A stretch of 19,025 nt of DNA from UPXZ01 sp018055865 (GCA_964292695.1 CAXYWB010000043.1:1-19025), one strand, 5' to 3'. Shown: positions 1 to 7,457, counted from the first letter of the stretch. Notes: a model not told the origin generated them from the letters alone. Numbers and translations are program-made.

Positions 1-244
1 TCAGTGCGTTGTTTGCGGGATTAATAGACTATTTGATTTATTTTCTTTTCTTTTTTTTTGAATTTTAACAAAACCCGCCGTAAGGCGGGATGAAATTTAA
101 AAATACAGGGGACAAGCGGCTTCCTTGCCGCTTGATGAGAAGTTTTTTGAAGCGGTTATCCCGATAGCTATCGGGGCGTTTGTCCCTTGTTAAACATATT
201 GTCCCTTAAAAATCCAGGAGACACTGCTAAATATCGATAGAGAA
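1..244. other. Gene-free, palindrome-rich intergenic stretch
   Basis: No coding sequence or RNA gene could be supported here. The first 60 bases are T-rich. Three inverted repeats follow: CCCGCC/GGCGGG with a GTAA loop (74-89), CAAGCGGC/GCCGCTTG with a six-base loop (113-134), and the perfect 16-base palindrome CCCGATAGCTATCGGG (160-175). GTCCCTT occurs twice, near 180-186 and 202-208. The first hairpin, read on the minus strand, is followed by TTTTGTT and could be a weak terminator. Palindromes of this kind are dispersed in many Bacteroidetes genomes, so this looks like accumulated intergenic repeat material next to the ATPase gene. Confidence 0.6.
160..175. repeat. Perfect 16-bp palindrome CCCGATAGCTATCGGG
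   Basis: The two halves CCCGATAG and CTATCGGG are exact reverse complements with no loop. From memory, this motif is a common dispersed intergenic palindrome in Bacteroidetes. No T-run follows it on either strand, so it is not a simple terminator. A protein-binding site cannot be excluded. Confidence 0.6.
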
Positions 245-332
245 ATTTCAAAGTTGTATTTATGTTATTTCAAAATTGATATTATGTAATTTCAAAGTTG
301 AAGCTGTGTTATTTCAAAATTAATAGTATATT
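245..332 (+). repeat. Four 22-bp tandem repeats upstream of the ATPase gene
   Basis: Units occupy 245-266, 267-288, 289-310 and 311-332, all exactly 22 bases and with no spacers. Each starts ATTTCAAA; units 1 and 3 continue GTTG, while units 2 and 4 have ATTG or ATTA. The pattern is therefore A-B-A-B with a 44-base super-period. The core CAAnnTTG has dyad symmetry. Twenty-two bases is about two helical turns, so the cores would lie on one face of the DNA. The last unit overlaps the -7 promoter element, which suggests a cooperative operator for the downstream gene. This is inference; the binding protein is unknown. Confidence 0.75.
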
Positions 333-334
333 TG
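327..334 (+). promoter_or_regulatory. Candidate -7 element TATATTTG for the ATPase gene
   Basis: TATATTTG matches the Bacteroidetes -7 consensus TAnnTTTG and is followed by C, as is common. It lies 20 bases before the ATG at 355. No good -33 TTTG is seen at the usual 19-base spacing, so the promoter may depend on a factor bound to the overlapping repeat array. Confidence 0.55.
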
Positions 335-354
335 CAGTTGTAAATAAGCATATT

Positions 355-1512
355 ATGAGAATAAACAGAGAAATTACAAAAGCGATAAAAGAACTTATTG
401 GAAAGTATCCTGTCCTTGCACTTACCGGTCCACGTCAGTCGGGCAAGACAACGCTGTTGAAATCAGTTTTTCCGGATTACACATACATAAGTCTTGAAAA
501 TCCTGATAACAGAAACTTTGCGGAAACCGATCCAAATGGGTTTTTGAGACTGTATTCCAAAAATGTTATTTTTGATGAGGTGCAGCGAGTCCCTGTCCTT
601 TTCTCGTATATTCAAACTATTGTGGATGAAAGTGGTATGATGGGGCAATTTATTTTGTCAGGTTCACAGAATTTTCATCTTTTGCGGAATATTACGCAAA
701 GCTTAGCCGGAAGAGTTGCCTTATTAAAACTTTTTCCTTTCGATTTTCAGGAATTAATTTCGGCTGGATTGCTCAACAGTGATTATCTGGAAAATATAAT
801 CAAGGGCTTTTATCCGGCAATTTATGATAGGTCTATACAGCCAGGTACTTTTTACAGCAATTATGTTCAAACTTATATTCAACGCGATGTAAGTGAATTA
901 ATTGCCATTAAAGATTTACGTTTGTTTCAGAATTTTATAGGGTTATGTGCTACACGTGCAGGTCAATTACTGAATTTGAACGCCCTTGCTAACGAATGTG
1001 GCATTTCACAACCTACTGCTAAAGCCTGGTTATCCGCTTTGGAAAGTAGTTATGTGGTTTTTCAACTTTATCCTTTTCACGAAAATTTTAGTAAGCGCAT
1101 TGTAAAAACGCCAAAATTGTATTTTTATGATTCAGGTTTGCTTTGTTATCTTTTAAAAATTAAGCATGTTGAATTGCTATCAACACAAGCATTTAAAGGG
1201 AGTTTGTTCGAAAACATGATGATAGCTGAATATGTAAAAAGAATGCATCATAAAAATCAGATTGAGGATCTATGGTTTTGGCGTGATTCTGCAGGACACG
1301 AAGTTGATTTGCTCATAAATGAAGGTTTAACGTTGAATTTAGTTGAGTTCAAAGCAACCCAAACCATTATGACTGATTTATTCAATGGTTTAATTTTTTT
1401 TGAAAAAGTATCAAAAAAAGCATATTTAACCAAAACATTAGTCTATTCGGGGGATAAATATCAAAGCAGAACAGCCGGAAATGTAGTTCCCTGGTTCGAA
1501 TTTGGGAAATAA
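355..1512 (+). CDS. AAA ATPase with C-terminal DUF4143 domain
   Basis: A 385-residue P-loop ATPase of the AAA_14/DUF4143 type, numerous in Bacteroidetes and archaea and of unknown physiological role. Walker A is GPRQSGKTT (25-33), Walker B is VIFDEVQ (71-77), and a sensor-like LSGSQNF lies at 101-107. Residues 204-238 look like a winged helix (ANECGISQPTAKAWL). The C-terminal DUF4143 part has YFYDSGLL (256-263), GSLFEN (282-287) and HEVDLLIN...VEFKAT, in which D318, E331 and K333 give a D...ExK pattern like PD-(D/E)XK nucleases. The start is set at ATG 355, because the longer TTG-initiated frame at 298 would run through the repeats and the promoter. The gene stands alone, with no toxin, restriction or phage gene beside it. 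Function is open. Confidence 0.9.
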   Translation: MRINREITKAIKELIGKYPVLALTGPRQSGKTTLLKSVFPDYTYISLENPDNRNFAETDPNGFLRLYSKNVIFDEVQRVPVLFSYIQTIVDESGMMGQFILSGSQNFHLLRNITQSLAGRVALLKLFPFDFQELISAGLLNSDYLENIIKGFYPAIYDRSIQPGTFYSNYVQTYIQRDVSELIAIKDLRLFQNFIGLCATRAGQLLNLNALANECGISQPTAKAWLSALESSYVVFQLYPFHENFSKRIVKTPKLYFYDSGLLCYLLKIKHVELLSTQAFKGSLFENMMIAEYVKRMHHKNQIEDLWFWRDSAGHEVDLLINEGLTLNLVEFKATQTIMTDLFNGLIFFEKVSKKAYLTKTLVYSGDKYQSRTAGNVVPWFEFGK

Positions 1513-1632
1513 TTTTTTAAAAATATCAGTTTAAATTAATGTAGTTTTTCGGGGGCTTACGACAAAACGACTGATACAACATTTCATTACCGGGAAAAAG
1601 ATAAGTCCGTTTGTCGATGAAAAATACACCCG

Positions 1633-1654
1633 AAAAACCGGATGAAAAATCCGG
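1633..1654 (-). terminator. Intrinsic terminator of argS
   Basis: On the minus strand CCGGAT pairs with ATCCGG around a five-base loop, and TTTTT follows (plus positions 1637 down to 1633). It lies about 55 bases past the argS stop codon, as expected for the end of that transcript. Confidence 0.7.
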
Positions 1655-1707
1655 AATGACACAGACCTATCAACATGTATAGAAATCCGTGTCGTATATT
1701 GCTAATA

Positions 1708-3501
1708 TCACATTCTCTCCGGTACTTCAATTCCCAGCAACCCCATGCCGGTTTTAATTACGTTACCGATGGTTTTGGAGAGCATGAGGCGGAAATTCCG
1801 GAGGTCTTCGTTTTCTTCTTTCAGTATGGTGTAGTCGTGATAAAACTGATTGAACTCTTTGACCAGGTCATAAATATAATTGGCTATCAGCGCGGGACTG
1901 AACTCGTCGCCGGCCTGTTTTACCACAGCAGGAAATTCCGTGAGCGTTTGTACCAGGTAATTTTCTTTTTCCGAAAGCGGTATGTTCTTGCCGGTCAATG
2001 ATTTGTGGCTGATTCCCTGTTCGTCGGCTTTGCGGAGTACGGATTTGATACGGGCATGTGTATATTGAATAAACGGACCTGTGTTGCCGTTGAAATCGAT
2101 GGATTCTTTCGGGTTGAAGGTCATGCTTTTCTTTGGGTCCACTTTCAGTATAAAGTATTTCAGTGCGCCAAGTCCCACCATGCGGGCAATATTAACAGCT
2201 TCCTCTTCGGTAATGCCGTCCAGTTTACCGAGTTCCTGCGAGGTTTCGCGGGCAGTGCTGATCATTTCTTCTATCAAGTCGTCGGCATCCACCACCGTTC
2301 CCTCGCGGCTTTTCATTTTTCCTTCGGGCAGTTCCACCATGCCGTAGGAGAAATGCACCAGATCTTTTCCCCAGGCAAAACCGAGTTTGTCGAGCAGTAT
2401 GGAGAGTACCTGAAAATGGTAATTCTGCTCATTACCAACTACATATACCATTTTCTTAATCGGATATTCTTCGTAGCGGATTTTAGCTGTGCCGATGTCC
2501 TGCGTCATGTAAACCGATGTGCCGTCCGCACGCAGCAGCAGCTTTTCGTCCAGTCCGTCGGCGGTGAGGTCTGCCCACACGGAATTGTCCTCCCGCTGGT
2601 AAAACACTCCTTTTGCCACCCCTTCTTCCACTTTTTCTTTGCCTTGGGTGTAAGTTTCGGATTCGTAGTATATTTTATCAAAATCGACTCCGAGTTTACG
2701 GTATGTTTCGTCGAAACCAGTGTACACCCAGCTGTTCATAGTGTGCCACAGCGAGCGCACCTCTTCATCGCCCTGTTCCCATTTCAGCAGCATTTCCTGC
2801 GCCTGGCGGATGAGCGGAGCCTCTTTTTTGGCTTCTTCCTCACTCAGGCCTTTTTCCATCAGTTCCCTGATTTCGGCTTTGTACGCCTTATCGAACTCCA
2901 CGTAGTATTTTCCCACCAGGTGGTCGCCTTTCATGCCGGTGCTTTCCGGTGTTTCGCCGTTGCCGAAGAGTTTCCAGGCAAGCATGGATTTGCAGATGTG
3001 AATGCCGCGATCGTTTACTATGTTAGTTTTCACCACCTGCCAGCCGTTGGCTTTCTGAATTTCGGCGATGCTGAAACCGAGCAGGTTGTTGCGGATATGA
3101 CCCAGGTGAAGGGGTTTGTTCGTATTCGGTGAGGAGTACTCAATCATCATCAGATCGGCATTTTCGTCGGGCATTTTTGTCCCGAAGCGGCTTTCGGCAT
3201 GCATAATTTCGAGTTCACTTAGCCAGTACGAACTATCGATGCTCAGGTTCAGAAATCCCTTGATGATGTTGTACGATCGGATCATCGGATATTGATTTTT
3301 CAACTCGGCGGCTAACTGTTCGGCAGTTTGTTCGGGCGATTTGCGGGCAATTTTTACAAAAGGGAAAACCACCAGCGTGATATCTCCTTCGAATTCTTTT
3401 TTTGTTTTTTGAAATTGCACTAAGGAGCCATCAATCGTCTGATTATACAGTTTCTGAATAGCTGTAATAACGCCTTGAGTAAGTTGAGTTTCTAAATTCA
3501 T
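1708..3501 (-). CDS. argS: Arginyl-tRNA synthetase
   Basis: Class I aminoacyl-tRNA synthetase that charges tRNA-Arg with arginine in the cytoplasm, using ATP. The 597-residue protein has the usual family length. Visible features are an N-terminal Add1-like tRNA-binding region (about 1-110), the HIGH signature as HLGH (132-135) within PNTNKPLHLGH, and a KMSKS-region motif GKMKSREGTVV. The C-terminal DALR anticodon-binding domain contains FIQYTHARIKSVLRKA and ends in LGIEVPERM. The ATG at 3499-3501 (complement) is the first in frame, and a TATCTTTG promoter element lies 29 bases upstream. There is no Shine-Dalgarno sequence. HU lies upstream on the same strand with its own terminator between them, so the two appear to be separate transcription units. 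Confidence 0.97.
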   Translation of the reverse strand: MNLETQLTQGVITAIQKLYNQTIDGSLVQFQKTKKEFEGDITLVVFPFVKIARKSPEQTAEQLAAELKNQYPMIRSYNIIKGFLNLSIDSSYWLSELEIMHAESRFGTKMPDENADLMMIEYSSPNTNKPLHLGHIRNNLLGFSIAEIQKANGWQVVKTNIVNDRGIHICKSMLAWKLFGNGETPESTGMKGDHLVGKYYVEFDKAYKAEIRELMEKGLSEEEAKKEAPLIRQAQEMLLKWEQGDEEVRSLWHTMNSWVYTGFDETYRKLGVDFDKIYYESETYTQGKEKVEEGVAKGVFYQREDNSVWADLTADGLDEKLLLRADGTSVYMTQDIGTAKIRYEEYPIKKMVYVVGNEQNYHFQVLSILLDKLGFAWGKDLVHFSYGMVELPEGKMKSREGTVVDADDLIEEMISTARETSQELGKLDGITEEEAVNIARMVGLGALKYFILKVDPKKSMTFNPKESIDFNGNTGPFIQYTHARIKSVLRKADEQGISHKSLTGKNIPLSEKENYLVQTLTEFPAVVKQAGDEFSPALIANYIYDLVKEFNQFYHDYTILKEENEDLRNFRLMLSKTIGNVIKTGMGLLGIEVPERM

Positions 3502-3530
3502 TTTTCGGGATTTTTTTTAATTTGAAAGTG

Positions 3531-3538
3531 CAAAGATA
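3531..3538 (-). promoter_or_regulatory. -7 element TATCTTTG for argS
   Basis: Complement of CAAAGATA, an exact TAnnTTTG match 29 bases before the argS start codon. No clear -33 TTTG is seen at standard spacing. Confidence 0.65.
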
Positions 3539-3609
3539 CGGATTTCTGTGAAATTGGGAGACATTGTTTTTTTAGTCGTATGTGTAATCGCTGTTATTTG
3601 ATGTTTTGT

Positions 3610-3649
3610 AAAAAACAAACAAGGTGTTCGGATATTTTCGAACACCTTG
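3610..3649 (-). terminator. Intrinsic terminator of the HU gene
   Basis: A perfect 11-bp stem (CAAGGTGTTCG with CGAACACCTTG, eight-base loop, 3620-3649) begins 25 bases past the HU stop. On the minus strand it is followed by TTTGTTTTTT. This is the strongest terminator in the window by arm length and T-run together, and it separates HU from argS. Confidence 0.9.
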
Positions 3650-3673
3650 GTTATTAGTCTGTTATGAGAGTTT

Positions 3674-3946
3674 TCATTTTACTGCATCAGCCAAATCAGA
3701 ACCGGCTTTGAATTTAGCCACTTTTTTTGCCTTGATTTTGATAGGTTGTTTAGTGGATGGATTGATACCTGTGCGGGCGGCACGATTAGCTACGGAAAAT
3801 GTTCCAAAACCGACAAGACTCACCTTGTCACCTTTTACAAGGGCTTTACTGATACTTTTAATTGTAGCATCCAGGGCTTTTTTGGAATTAACTTTGGTTA
3901 AGCCGGAAGCTTCAGCAATTGCACTGATTAATTCTCCTTTGTTCAT
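3674..3946 (-). CDS. Histone-like DNA-binding protein HU
   Basis: A 90-residue HU/IHF-family nucleoid protein that binds and bends DNA as a dimer. The N-terminal helix pair is MNKGELISAIAEASGLTK, and the signature GFGTFSVANRAARTGINP (about 47-64) forms the DNA-gripping arm. Length is exactly that of HU, and the Lys-rich C-terminal half (KQPIKIKAKKVAKFKAG) is typical. Whether it is the HU-alpha or HU-beta equivalent cannot be told. It has a full promoter (TTTG, 19 bases, TATATTTG), a leader of about 47 bases and its own strong terminator, so it is probably monocistronic and highly expressed. It is divergent from the rhomboid operon. Confidence 0.97.
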   Translation of the reverse strand: MNKGELISAIAEASGLTKVNSKKALDATIKSISKALVKGDKVSLVGFGTFSVANRAARTGINPSTKQPIKIKAKKVAKFKAGSDLADAVK

Positions 3947-3999
3947 AATTTTTGAGTTTTTTTAGTTTAAGAGATTAAAAAACAAACACTTCAGTGCCG

Positions 4000-4030
4000 C
4001 AAATATAATTATTACAAATCAAAAAACAAA
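4000..4030 (-). promoter_or_regulatory. Complete Bacteroidetes promoter for HU
   Basis: On the minus strand TTTG (complement of 4027-4030) is followed after exactly 19 bases by TATATTTG (complement of 4000-4007). This fits the -33/-7 consensus of the phylum's primary sigma factor. Transcription should start near 3993. Confidence 0.85.
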
Positions 4031-4110
4031 TTATTTGTTCAGAAAAATGTATTTATTTGCTAAAGAAAATCAATATCGTACCGAACAACCCGCTTTTGAA
4101 GTTTTTTTCG

Positions 4111-4118
4111 TAATTTTG
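4111..4118 (+). promoter_or_regulatory. -7 element TAATTTTG for the rhomboid operon
   Basis: Exact TAnnTTTG match followed by C, 69 bases before the ATG at 4188. Its position inside the upstream extension of the reading frame supports the later start codon. No standard -33 element is seen; TTTG at 4095-4098 is too close. Confidence 0.6.
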
Positions 4119-4124
4119 CACCCT

Positions 4125-4160
4125 GTTATTGAAAATAACGGGATTACTTTCCCGTTTTTT
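4125..4160 (+). promoter_or_regulatory. Possible transcription attenuator in the rhomboid leader
   Basis: Two hairpins compete in the leader. GTTATT (4125-4130) can pair with AATAAC (4134-4139). AACGGGA (4137-4143) can instead pair with TCCCGTT (4150-4156) around a six-base loop, with further T residues to 4160 giving an intrinsic-terminator form. The two share bases 4137-4139, so only one can form fully. No gene on this strand ends upstream, so a terminator here makes sense only as a leader control element or as chance. The first stem is weak. Confidence 0.4.
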
Positions 4161-4187
4161 GTATATGTAAAAAAATCAACGATTGAA

Positions 4188-4973
4188 ATGAACAGATCTT
4201 TGCCTCCGGTAGTAAAAAATATACTGATAATTAATGTCATACTGTATCTGGCCACACTCATGCTGCCCACTATTCTCCGGCGTTGGGGTGTAGATATGCG
4301 GCTCGAAGATGTGCTGGGAATGCACTATTTCGGTTCTGAAAAATTCAACCTGCTTCAGGTCGTTTCCTACATGTTTATGCATGGTTCGGTTACGCATATA
4401 CTTTTCAATATGTTTGCCGTGTATATGTTCGGACCCATATTCGAACAGGTGTGGGGTTCGCGGAAGTTTCTTTTTTACTATCTTGTAACCGGCATTGGGG
4501 CTGGGCTTGTACAGCAGCTCTTCTGGTACGTGGAGCTGGGCGATGTATTCAGAGCTATGAACGTGGCCGTTTCCACAGGTTCGGCCGAGGGGCTGGCTCC
4601 TTTTACAGATCAGCTTTCGCACTACTTCCGTTTCGCCGGTGATATTACCCAACTACCTGTAACCGAGGTGCTTCAAATGAAGAAAGATCTGGCCAATGCA
4701 TTGCTCACAATTGGTGCTTCGGGAGCCGTATTCGGTATTTTGCTGGCTTTCGGATGGCTTTTCCCCGAGCAGAAACTTTTCCTCATTTTCTTTCCGGTGC
4801 CTATCAAAGCCCGCTGGTTTGTGGCCGGATATGCAGTAGCCGAATTGTTCCTGGGCGTGGCCAATTTTGCAGGCGACAGCGTGGCTCATTTTGCGCACCT
4901 GGGCGGTATGCTGTTTGGCGTAATGCTCATTTTGTACTGGAAGAAAAAAGGGAAATTGTATTCTTCACATTAA
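4188..4973 (+). CDS. Rhomboid family intramembrane serine protease (first of a pair)
   Basis: A 261-residue polytopic inner-membrane protein that should cleave transmembrane substrates within the bilayer. The catalytic dyad is present: Ser178 in GASG and His237 in AHLGG. The conserved HxxxxHxxxN motif is H65, H70 and N74 (HGSVTHILFN). An extra segment of about 55 residues (115-170, ending in the polar stretch before LANALL) lies between the HxxxxHxxxN helix region and the GASG helix. The start at 4188 (MNRSLPPVV) was chosen because a promoter and leader hairpins occupy the upstream frame extension. The second rhomboid gene follows after 12 bases, so they are cotranscribed. Substrate unknown. 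Confidence 0.93.
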   Translation: MNRSLPPVVKNILIINVILYLATLMLPTILRRWGVDMRLEDVLGMHYFGSEKFNLLQVVSYMFMHGSVTHILFNMFAVYMFGPIFEQVWGSRKFLFYYLVTGIGAGLVQQLFWYVELGDVFRAMNVAVSTGSAEGLAPFTDQLSHYFRFAGDITQLPVTEVLQMKKDLANALLTIGASGAVFGILLAFGWLFPEQKLFLIFFPVPIKARWFVAGYAVAELFLGVANFAGDSVAHFAHLGGMLFGVMLILYWKKKGKLYSSH

Positions 4974-4985
4974 AATAAGACAACG

Positions 4986-5864
4986 ATGAATTTCATTGAA
5001 AATCTGAAACTTACTTATAAAAATGGCAACATGGTGATAAAACTCATCTTTGTGAATGTGGCCGTTTTTCTCATCGTCAGCATAATTTCTGTTATTTTCA
5101 GGTTGTTCAATCTGAGCACCCTTGATCTTACTGCTTGGTTTTCAGTTCCTTCCAATCCTGCGTGGTTGCTTACTCATATCTGGACTCCGGTTACCTACAT
5201 GTTTTACCACGAGCAGTTTTTACATATTCTGTTCAATATGCTGGTGCTTTTTTGGTTTGGAAAAATATTCACCCTGTATTACTCTGAGAAACAACTGCTT
5301 TCGCTCTATATTTTCGGCGGATTGACGGGTGCATTGGTGTATGTAGCAGCTTACAATCTTTTCCCTTTTTACGAAGCGGCCTCTTATTACAGCCTGCTCA
5401 TGGGAGCTTCCGGTTCTATACTGGCTATCCTGGTGGCTTCGGCCGTGCGCGCTCCGAATATGCAAATGCAGCTGCTGCTCGTCGGAAGAATCAAACTCAT
5501 GTGGATTGCGGTAATTACAGTACTTATCAGTTTCATCGGGCTCACGTCCGAAAACGGCGGCGGCGAAATGGCGCATCTGGGTGGTGCCCTGGCCGGTTAT
5601 CTTTTTGTTGTTTTTGAGAAAAAAGGGACAGATATTACCTTGTTTATTAACAAAATTATCGATTTTTTCGTAAATTTGTTCCGTCCAAGACCCCGGATAA
5701 AACCGCCTGTATATCACGCACAAAAAATGTCGCCCGAGGAATACAATCAGAAGAAAGCAAGGGACGAAAAGGAAATTGACCGGATTTTGGACAAAATAAA
5801 AACTTCGGGCTACGAGAGCCTGACTACTGAAGAAAAACGAAGACTTTTCGAACAAAAAAGATAA
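4986..5864 (+). CDS. Rhomboid family intramembrane serine protease with C-terminal cytoplasmic tail
   Basis: A 292-residue second rhomboid. Catalytic residues are Ser142 (GASG) and His197 (EMAHLGG), with H75, H80 and N84 in HEQFLHILFN. Unlike its neighbour it has no long loop insertion. It carries a charged tail of about 80 residues after the last membrane helix, including SPEEYNQKKARDEKEIDRIL and a final LTTEEKRRLFEQ. That tail resembles the small DUF6576-type domain seen on Bacteroidetes rhomboids (family name from memory). Stop and next start are only four bases apart, so it is translationally close to the downstream phosphatase-fold gene. The pair probably arose by old duplication, as sequence similarity outside the motifs is low. 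Confidence 0.93.
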   Translation: MNFIENLKLTYKNGNMVIKLIFVNVAVFLIVSIISVIFRLFNLSTLDLTAWFSVPSNPAWLLTHIWTPVTYMFYHEQFLHILFNMLVLFWFGKIFTLYYSEKQLLSLYIFGGLTGALVYVAAYNLFPFYEAASYYSLLMGASGSILAILVASAVRAPNMQMQLLLVGRIKLMWIAVITVLISFIGLTSENGGGEMAHLGGALAGYLFVVFEKKGTDITLFINKIIDFFVNLFRPRPRIKPPVYHAQKMSPEEYNQKKARDEKEIDRILDKIKTSGYESLTTEEKRRLFEQKR

Positions 5865-5868
5865 AGTG

Positions 5869-6981
5869 ATGACAAAGTTTCTGCGTGGTATTATGGTTTT
5901 GCTCAATTTGCTGGCTGTTTTAGCATTGGTGTTGGTCAAAATCGGCTCGGTAGTTAATCCCAATACTATGCTGTTGCCGGCTTATGCCTCGCTGGGGTTG
6001 TTGCCGGTTGTACTCGTTAATATCTCTTTTGTGCTATTCTGGCTGCTGCTTCGCAACTGGCGGGCGCTTATTTCGCTGCTGGCTCTTCTTGTATTTTCAG
6101 GTATGATCAAAAGTGCTGTCCCGGTAAACCTGGCTAAGCCCGACATTGAAGCTGACCGTCACAAGATTACTCTGCTCTCATACAATACGATGAATACCGG
6201 ACTGATGAAAAAGCACAGGAAGGATAAACCCAATCCGGTGGTTCAATACATTCTGGATGCCGATGCCGATATTGTTTGTCTTCAGGAGTTTGCTGTAAGC
6301 GAAAATGAAAGGCAGTTTCAATCTGATGATTTCGAACGGATTTTCAGCATGTATCCGCATAAGCACGTAAGTTTTCAGCTGGACAAATGGAGCATGAATA
6401 TCGGGCTGGCAACTTTATCCAAATATCCGATTATCGAAAAAAGAAATGTGGACTACGATGCCGAATTTAATTTGTCCATATATACCGATATAGTAATCGG
6501 CAGCGATACCCTCCGGGTTATTAATAATCACCTGGAATCCAACAGGATAACTTCATCAGATATGAAACAAACTTCTGAACTGAAAAATGATTTTTCGTCA
6601 GAAAAACTCACAGGAGTGACCAAATACCTTTCTCGCAAGATGAGTGTGGCCTATAAAGTGCGTGCTCAGCAGGCGAACGAGGTGGCAAACGTCATCAGCA
6701 AGTCGCCCTACAAAGTCATTTCCTGCGGTGATTACAACGATGTGCCGACCTCCTATACCTACACCAAAGTGAAGGGTGACATGAAAGATGCGTTCAGGGA
6801 AACCGGCCGCGGACTGGGATGGACCTACGCAAAGTCTTTCTACCGTTTCCGGATCGACTACATCATGTACGACAAGTCGTTTCATTCGGCCAACTATAAA
6901 AGGGGTAACCTGAAAACATCGGATCATTATCCCATTCAAACCGACCTTTATTTATCCAAAAAAGACATTGAAACTGAATAA
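5869..6981 (+). CDS. Membrane-anchored endonuclease/exonuclease/phosphatase family protein
   Basis: A 370-residue protein with hydrophobic N-terminal segments (about 5-30, 35-62 and 64-80), then an EEP catalytic domain that probably faces the periplasm. Metal and catalytic residues are in place: Asn106 (SYNT), Glu140 (VCLQE), His221 (NNHLES), Asp288 and Asn290 (GDYNDVP), Asp330 (RIDYIM), and Asp352-His353 (SDHYPI). The family hydrolyses phosphodiester bonds in nucleic acids, phospholipids or inositol phosphates. Substrate cannot be read from sequence, and the membrane anchor makes a lipid or periplasmic substrate plausible. The ATG at 5869 is preferred to the overlapping GTG at 5866. It is last in the rhomboid operon; the gcvH promoter overlaps its end. 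Confidence 0.9.
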   Translation: MTKFLRGIMVLLNLLAVLALVLVKIGSVVNPNTMLLPAYASLGLLPVVLVNISFVLFWLLLRNWRALISLLALLVFSGMIKSAVPVNLAKPDIEADRHKITLLSYNTMNTGLMKKHRKDKPNPVVQYILDADADIVCLQEFAVSENERQFQSDDFERIFSMYPHKHVSFQLDKWSMNIGLATLSKYPIIEKRNVDYDAEFNLSIYTDIVIGSDTLRVINNHLESNRITSSDMKQTSELKNDFSSEKLTGVTKYLSRKMSVAYKVRAQQANEVANVISKSPYKVISCGDYNDVPTSYTYTKVKGDMKDAFRETGRGLGWTYAKSFYRFRIDYIMYDKSFHSANYKRGNLKTSDHYPIQTDLYLSKKDIETE

Positions 6982-6998
6982 ATTATTTTGTAACTTTG
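6968..6998 (+). promoter_or_regulatory. Promoter for gcvH
   Basis: TTG (6968-6970), 20 bases, then TAACTTTG (6991-6998). The -33 part lies inside the last codons of the preceding gene. The start codon is 51 bases downstream. Confidence 0.7.
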
Positions 6999-7049
6999 TG
7001 GCTCAAAACGAACTGATTTTTTTATTAAAACATATAAATTCATAAAATT

Positions 7050-7427
7050 ATGAACACACCAACGAATCTGAAGTACTCCAAAGACCACGAATGGGTACGC
7101 CTGGAAGGAGAATTTGCTTACGTAGGAATAACCGATTTCGCTCAAAGCGAATTGGGTGAAATTGTATTTATAGAGGTAGAAACCGTGGGCGAAACGATGG
7201 AAGCCGGCGAAATTTTCGGGTCGGTAGAAGCTGTGAAAACAGTCTCTGATTTGTTGCTGCCTGTTTCGGGCGAAATTGTTGAATTCAACGAAAAACTGGA
7301 AGAAGAACCCGAATTGGTGAACAACGATCCTTACGGCGAAGGCTGGATGGTGAAAATAACCGTATCAAACCCTTCAGATTTAGATTCACTCTTGACACCT
7401 GAAGAATACAGCGCATTGCTGGGGTAA
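7050..7427 (+). CDS. gcvH: Glycine cleavage system H protein
   Basis: A 125-residue lipoyl carrier that shuttles the aminomethyl group between the P, T and L proteins of the glycine cleavage complex. The lipoylated residue is Lys63 in the signature GSVEAVKTVSD. The N-terminus KYSKDHEWVRLEG and the later NDPYGEGWMVKI are family hallmarks, and the length is normal. The ATG is 51 bases from a good promoter, with no Shine-Dalgarno sequence. P, T and L genes are not in this window, so the complex is encoded at scattered loci, as in other Bacteroidetes. purE follows on the same strand after 97 bases. Confidence 0.97.
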   Translation: MNTPTNLKYSKDHEWVRLEGEFAYVGITDFAQSELGEIVFIEVETVGETMEAGEIFGSVEAVKTVSDLLLPVSGEIVEFNEKLEEEPELVNNDPYGEGWMVKITVSNPSDLDSLLTPEEYSALLG

Positions 7428-7430
7428 AAA

Positions 7431-7457
7431 AGTTTGCAGTTTGCAGTTTGCAGTTTA
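7431..7457 (+). repeat. Heptamer tandem repeat AGTTTGC
   Basis: Three exact copies of AGTTTGC (7431-7451) and a partial fourth (AGTTTA) begin just after the gcvH stop. Short heptamer arrays like this are frequent between genes in Bacteroidetes. Each copy carries TTTGC, part of the -7 promoter consensus, but lacks the TA at the correct place. Confidence 0.8.

Noticed and set aside
245..332. CRISPR array
   Set aside because: The 22-base units are contiguous with no spacers, and no cas genes are present.
298..354. TTG-initiated extension of the ATPase reading frame
   Set aside because: It would begin inside the third 22-bp repeat and contain the -7 promoter element; the ATG at 355 gives the normal family N-terminus.
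2005..3132. A 375-codon open frame on the plus strand opposite argS
   Set aside because: It is fully antisense to argS, whose motifs are complete. The translation is rich in His, Phe and Val with no domain pattern, as expected for a shadow of a coding strand.
4035..4187. Upstream extension of the first rhomboid protein
   Set aside because: The extension covers the promoter and leader hairpins and has no rhomboid-like sequence; MNRSLPPVV at 4188 is the better start.
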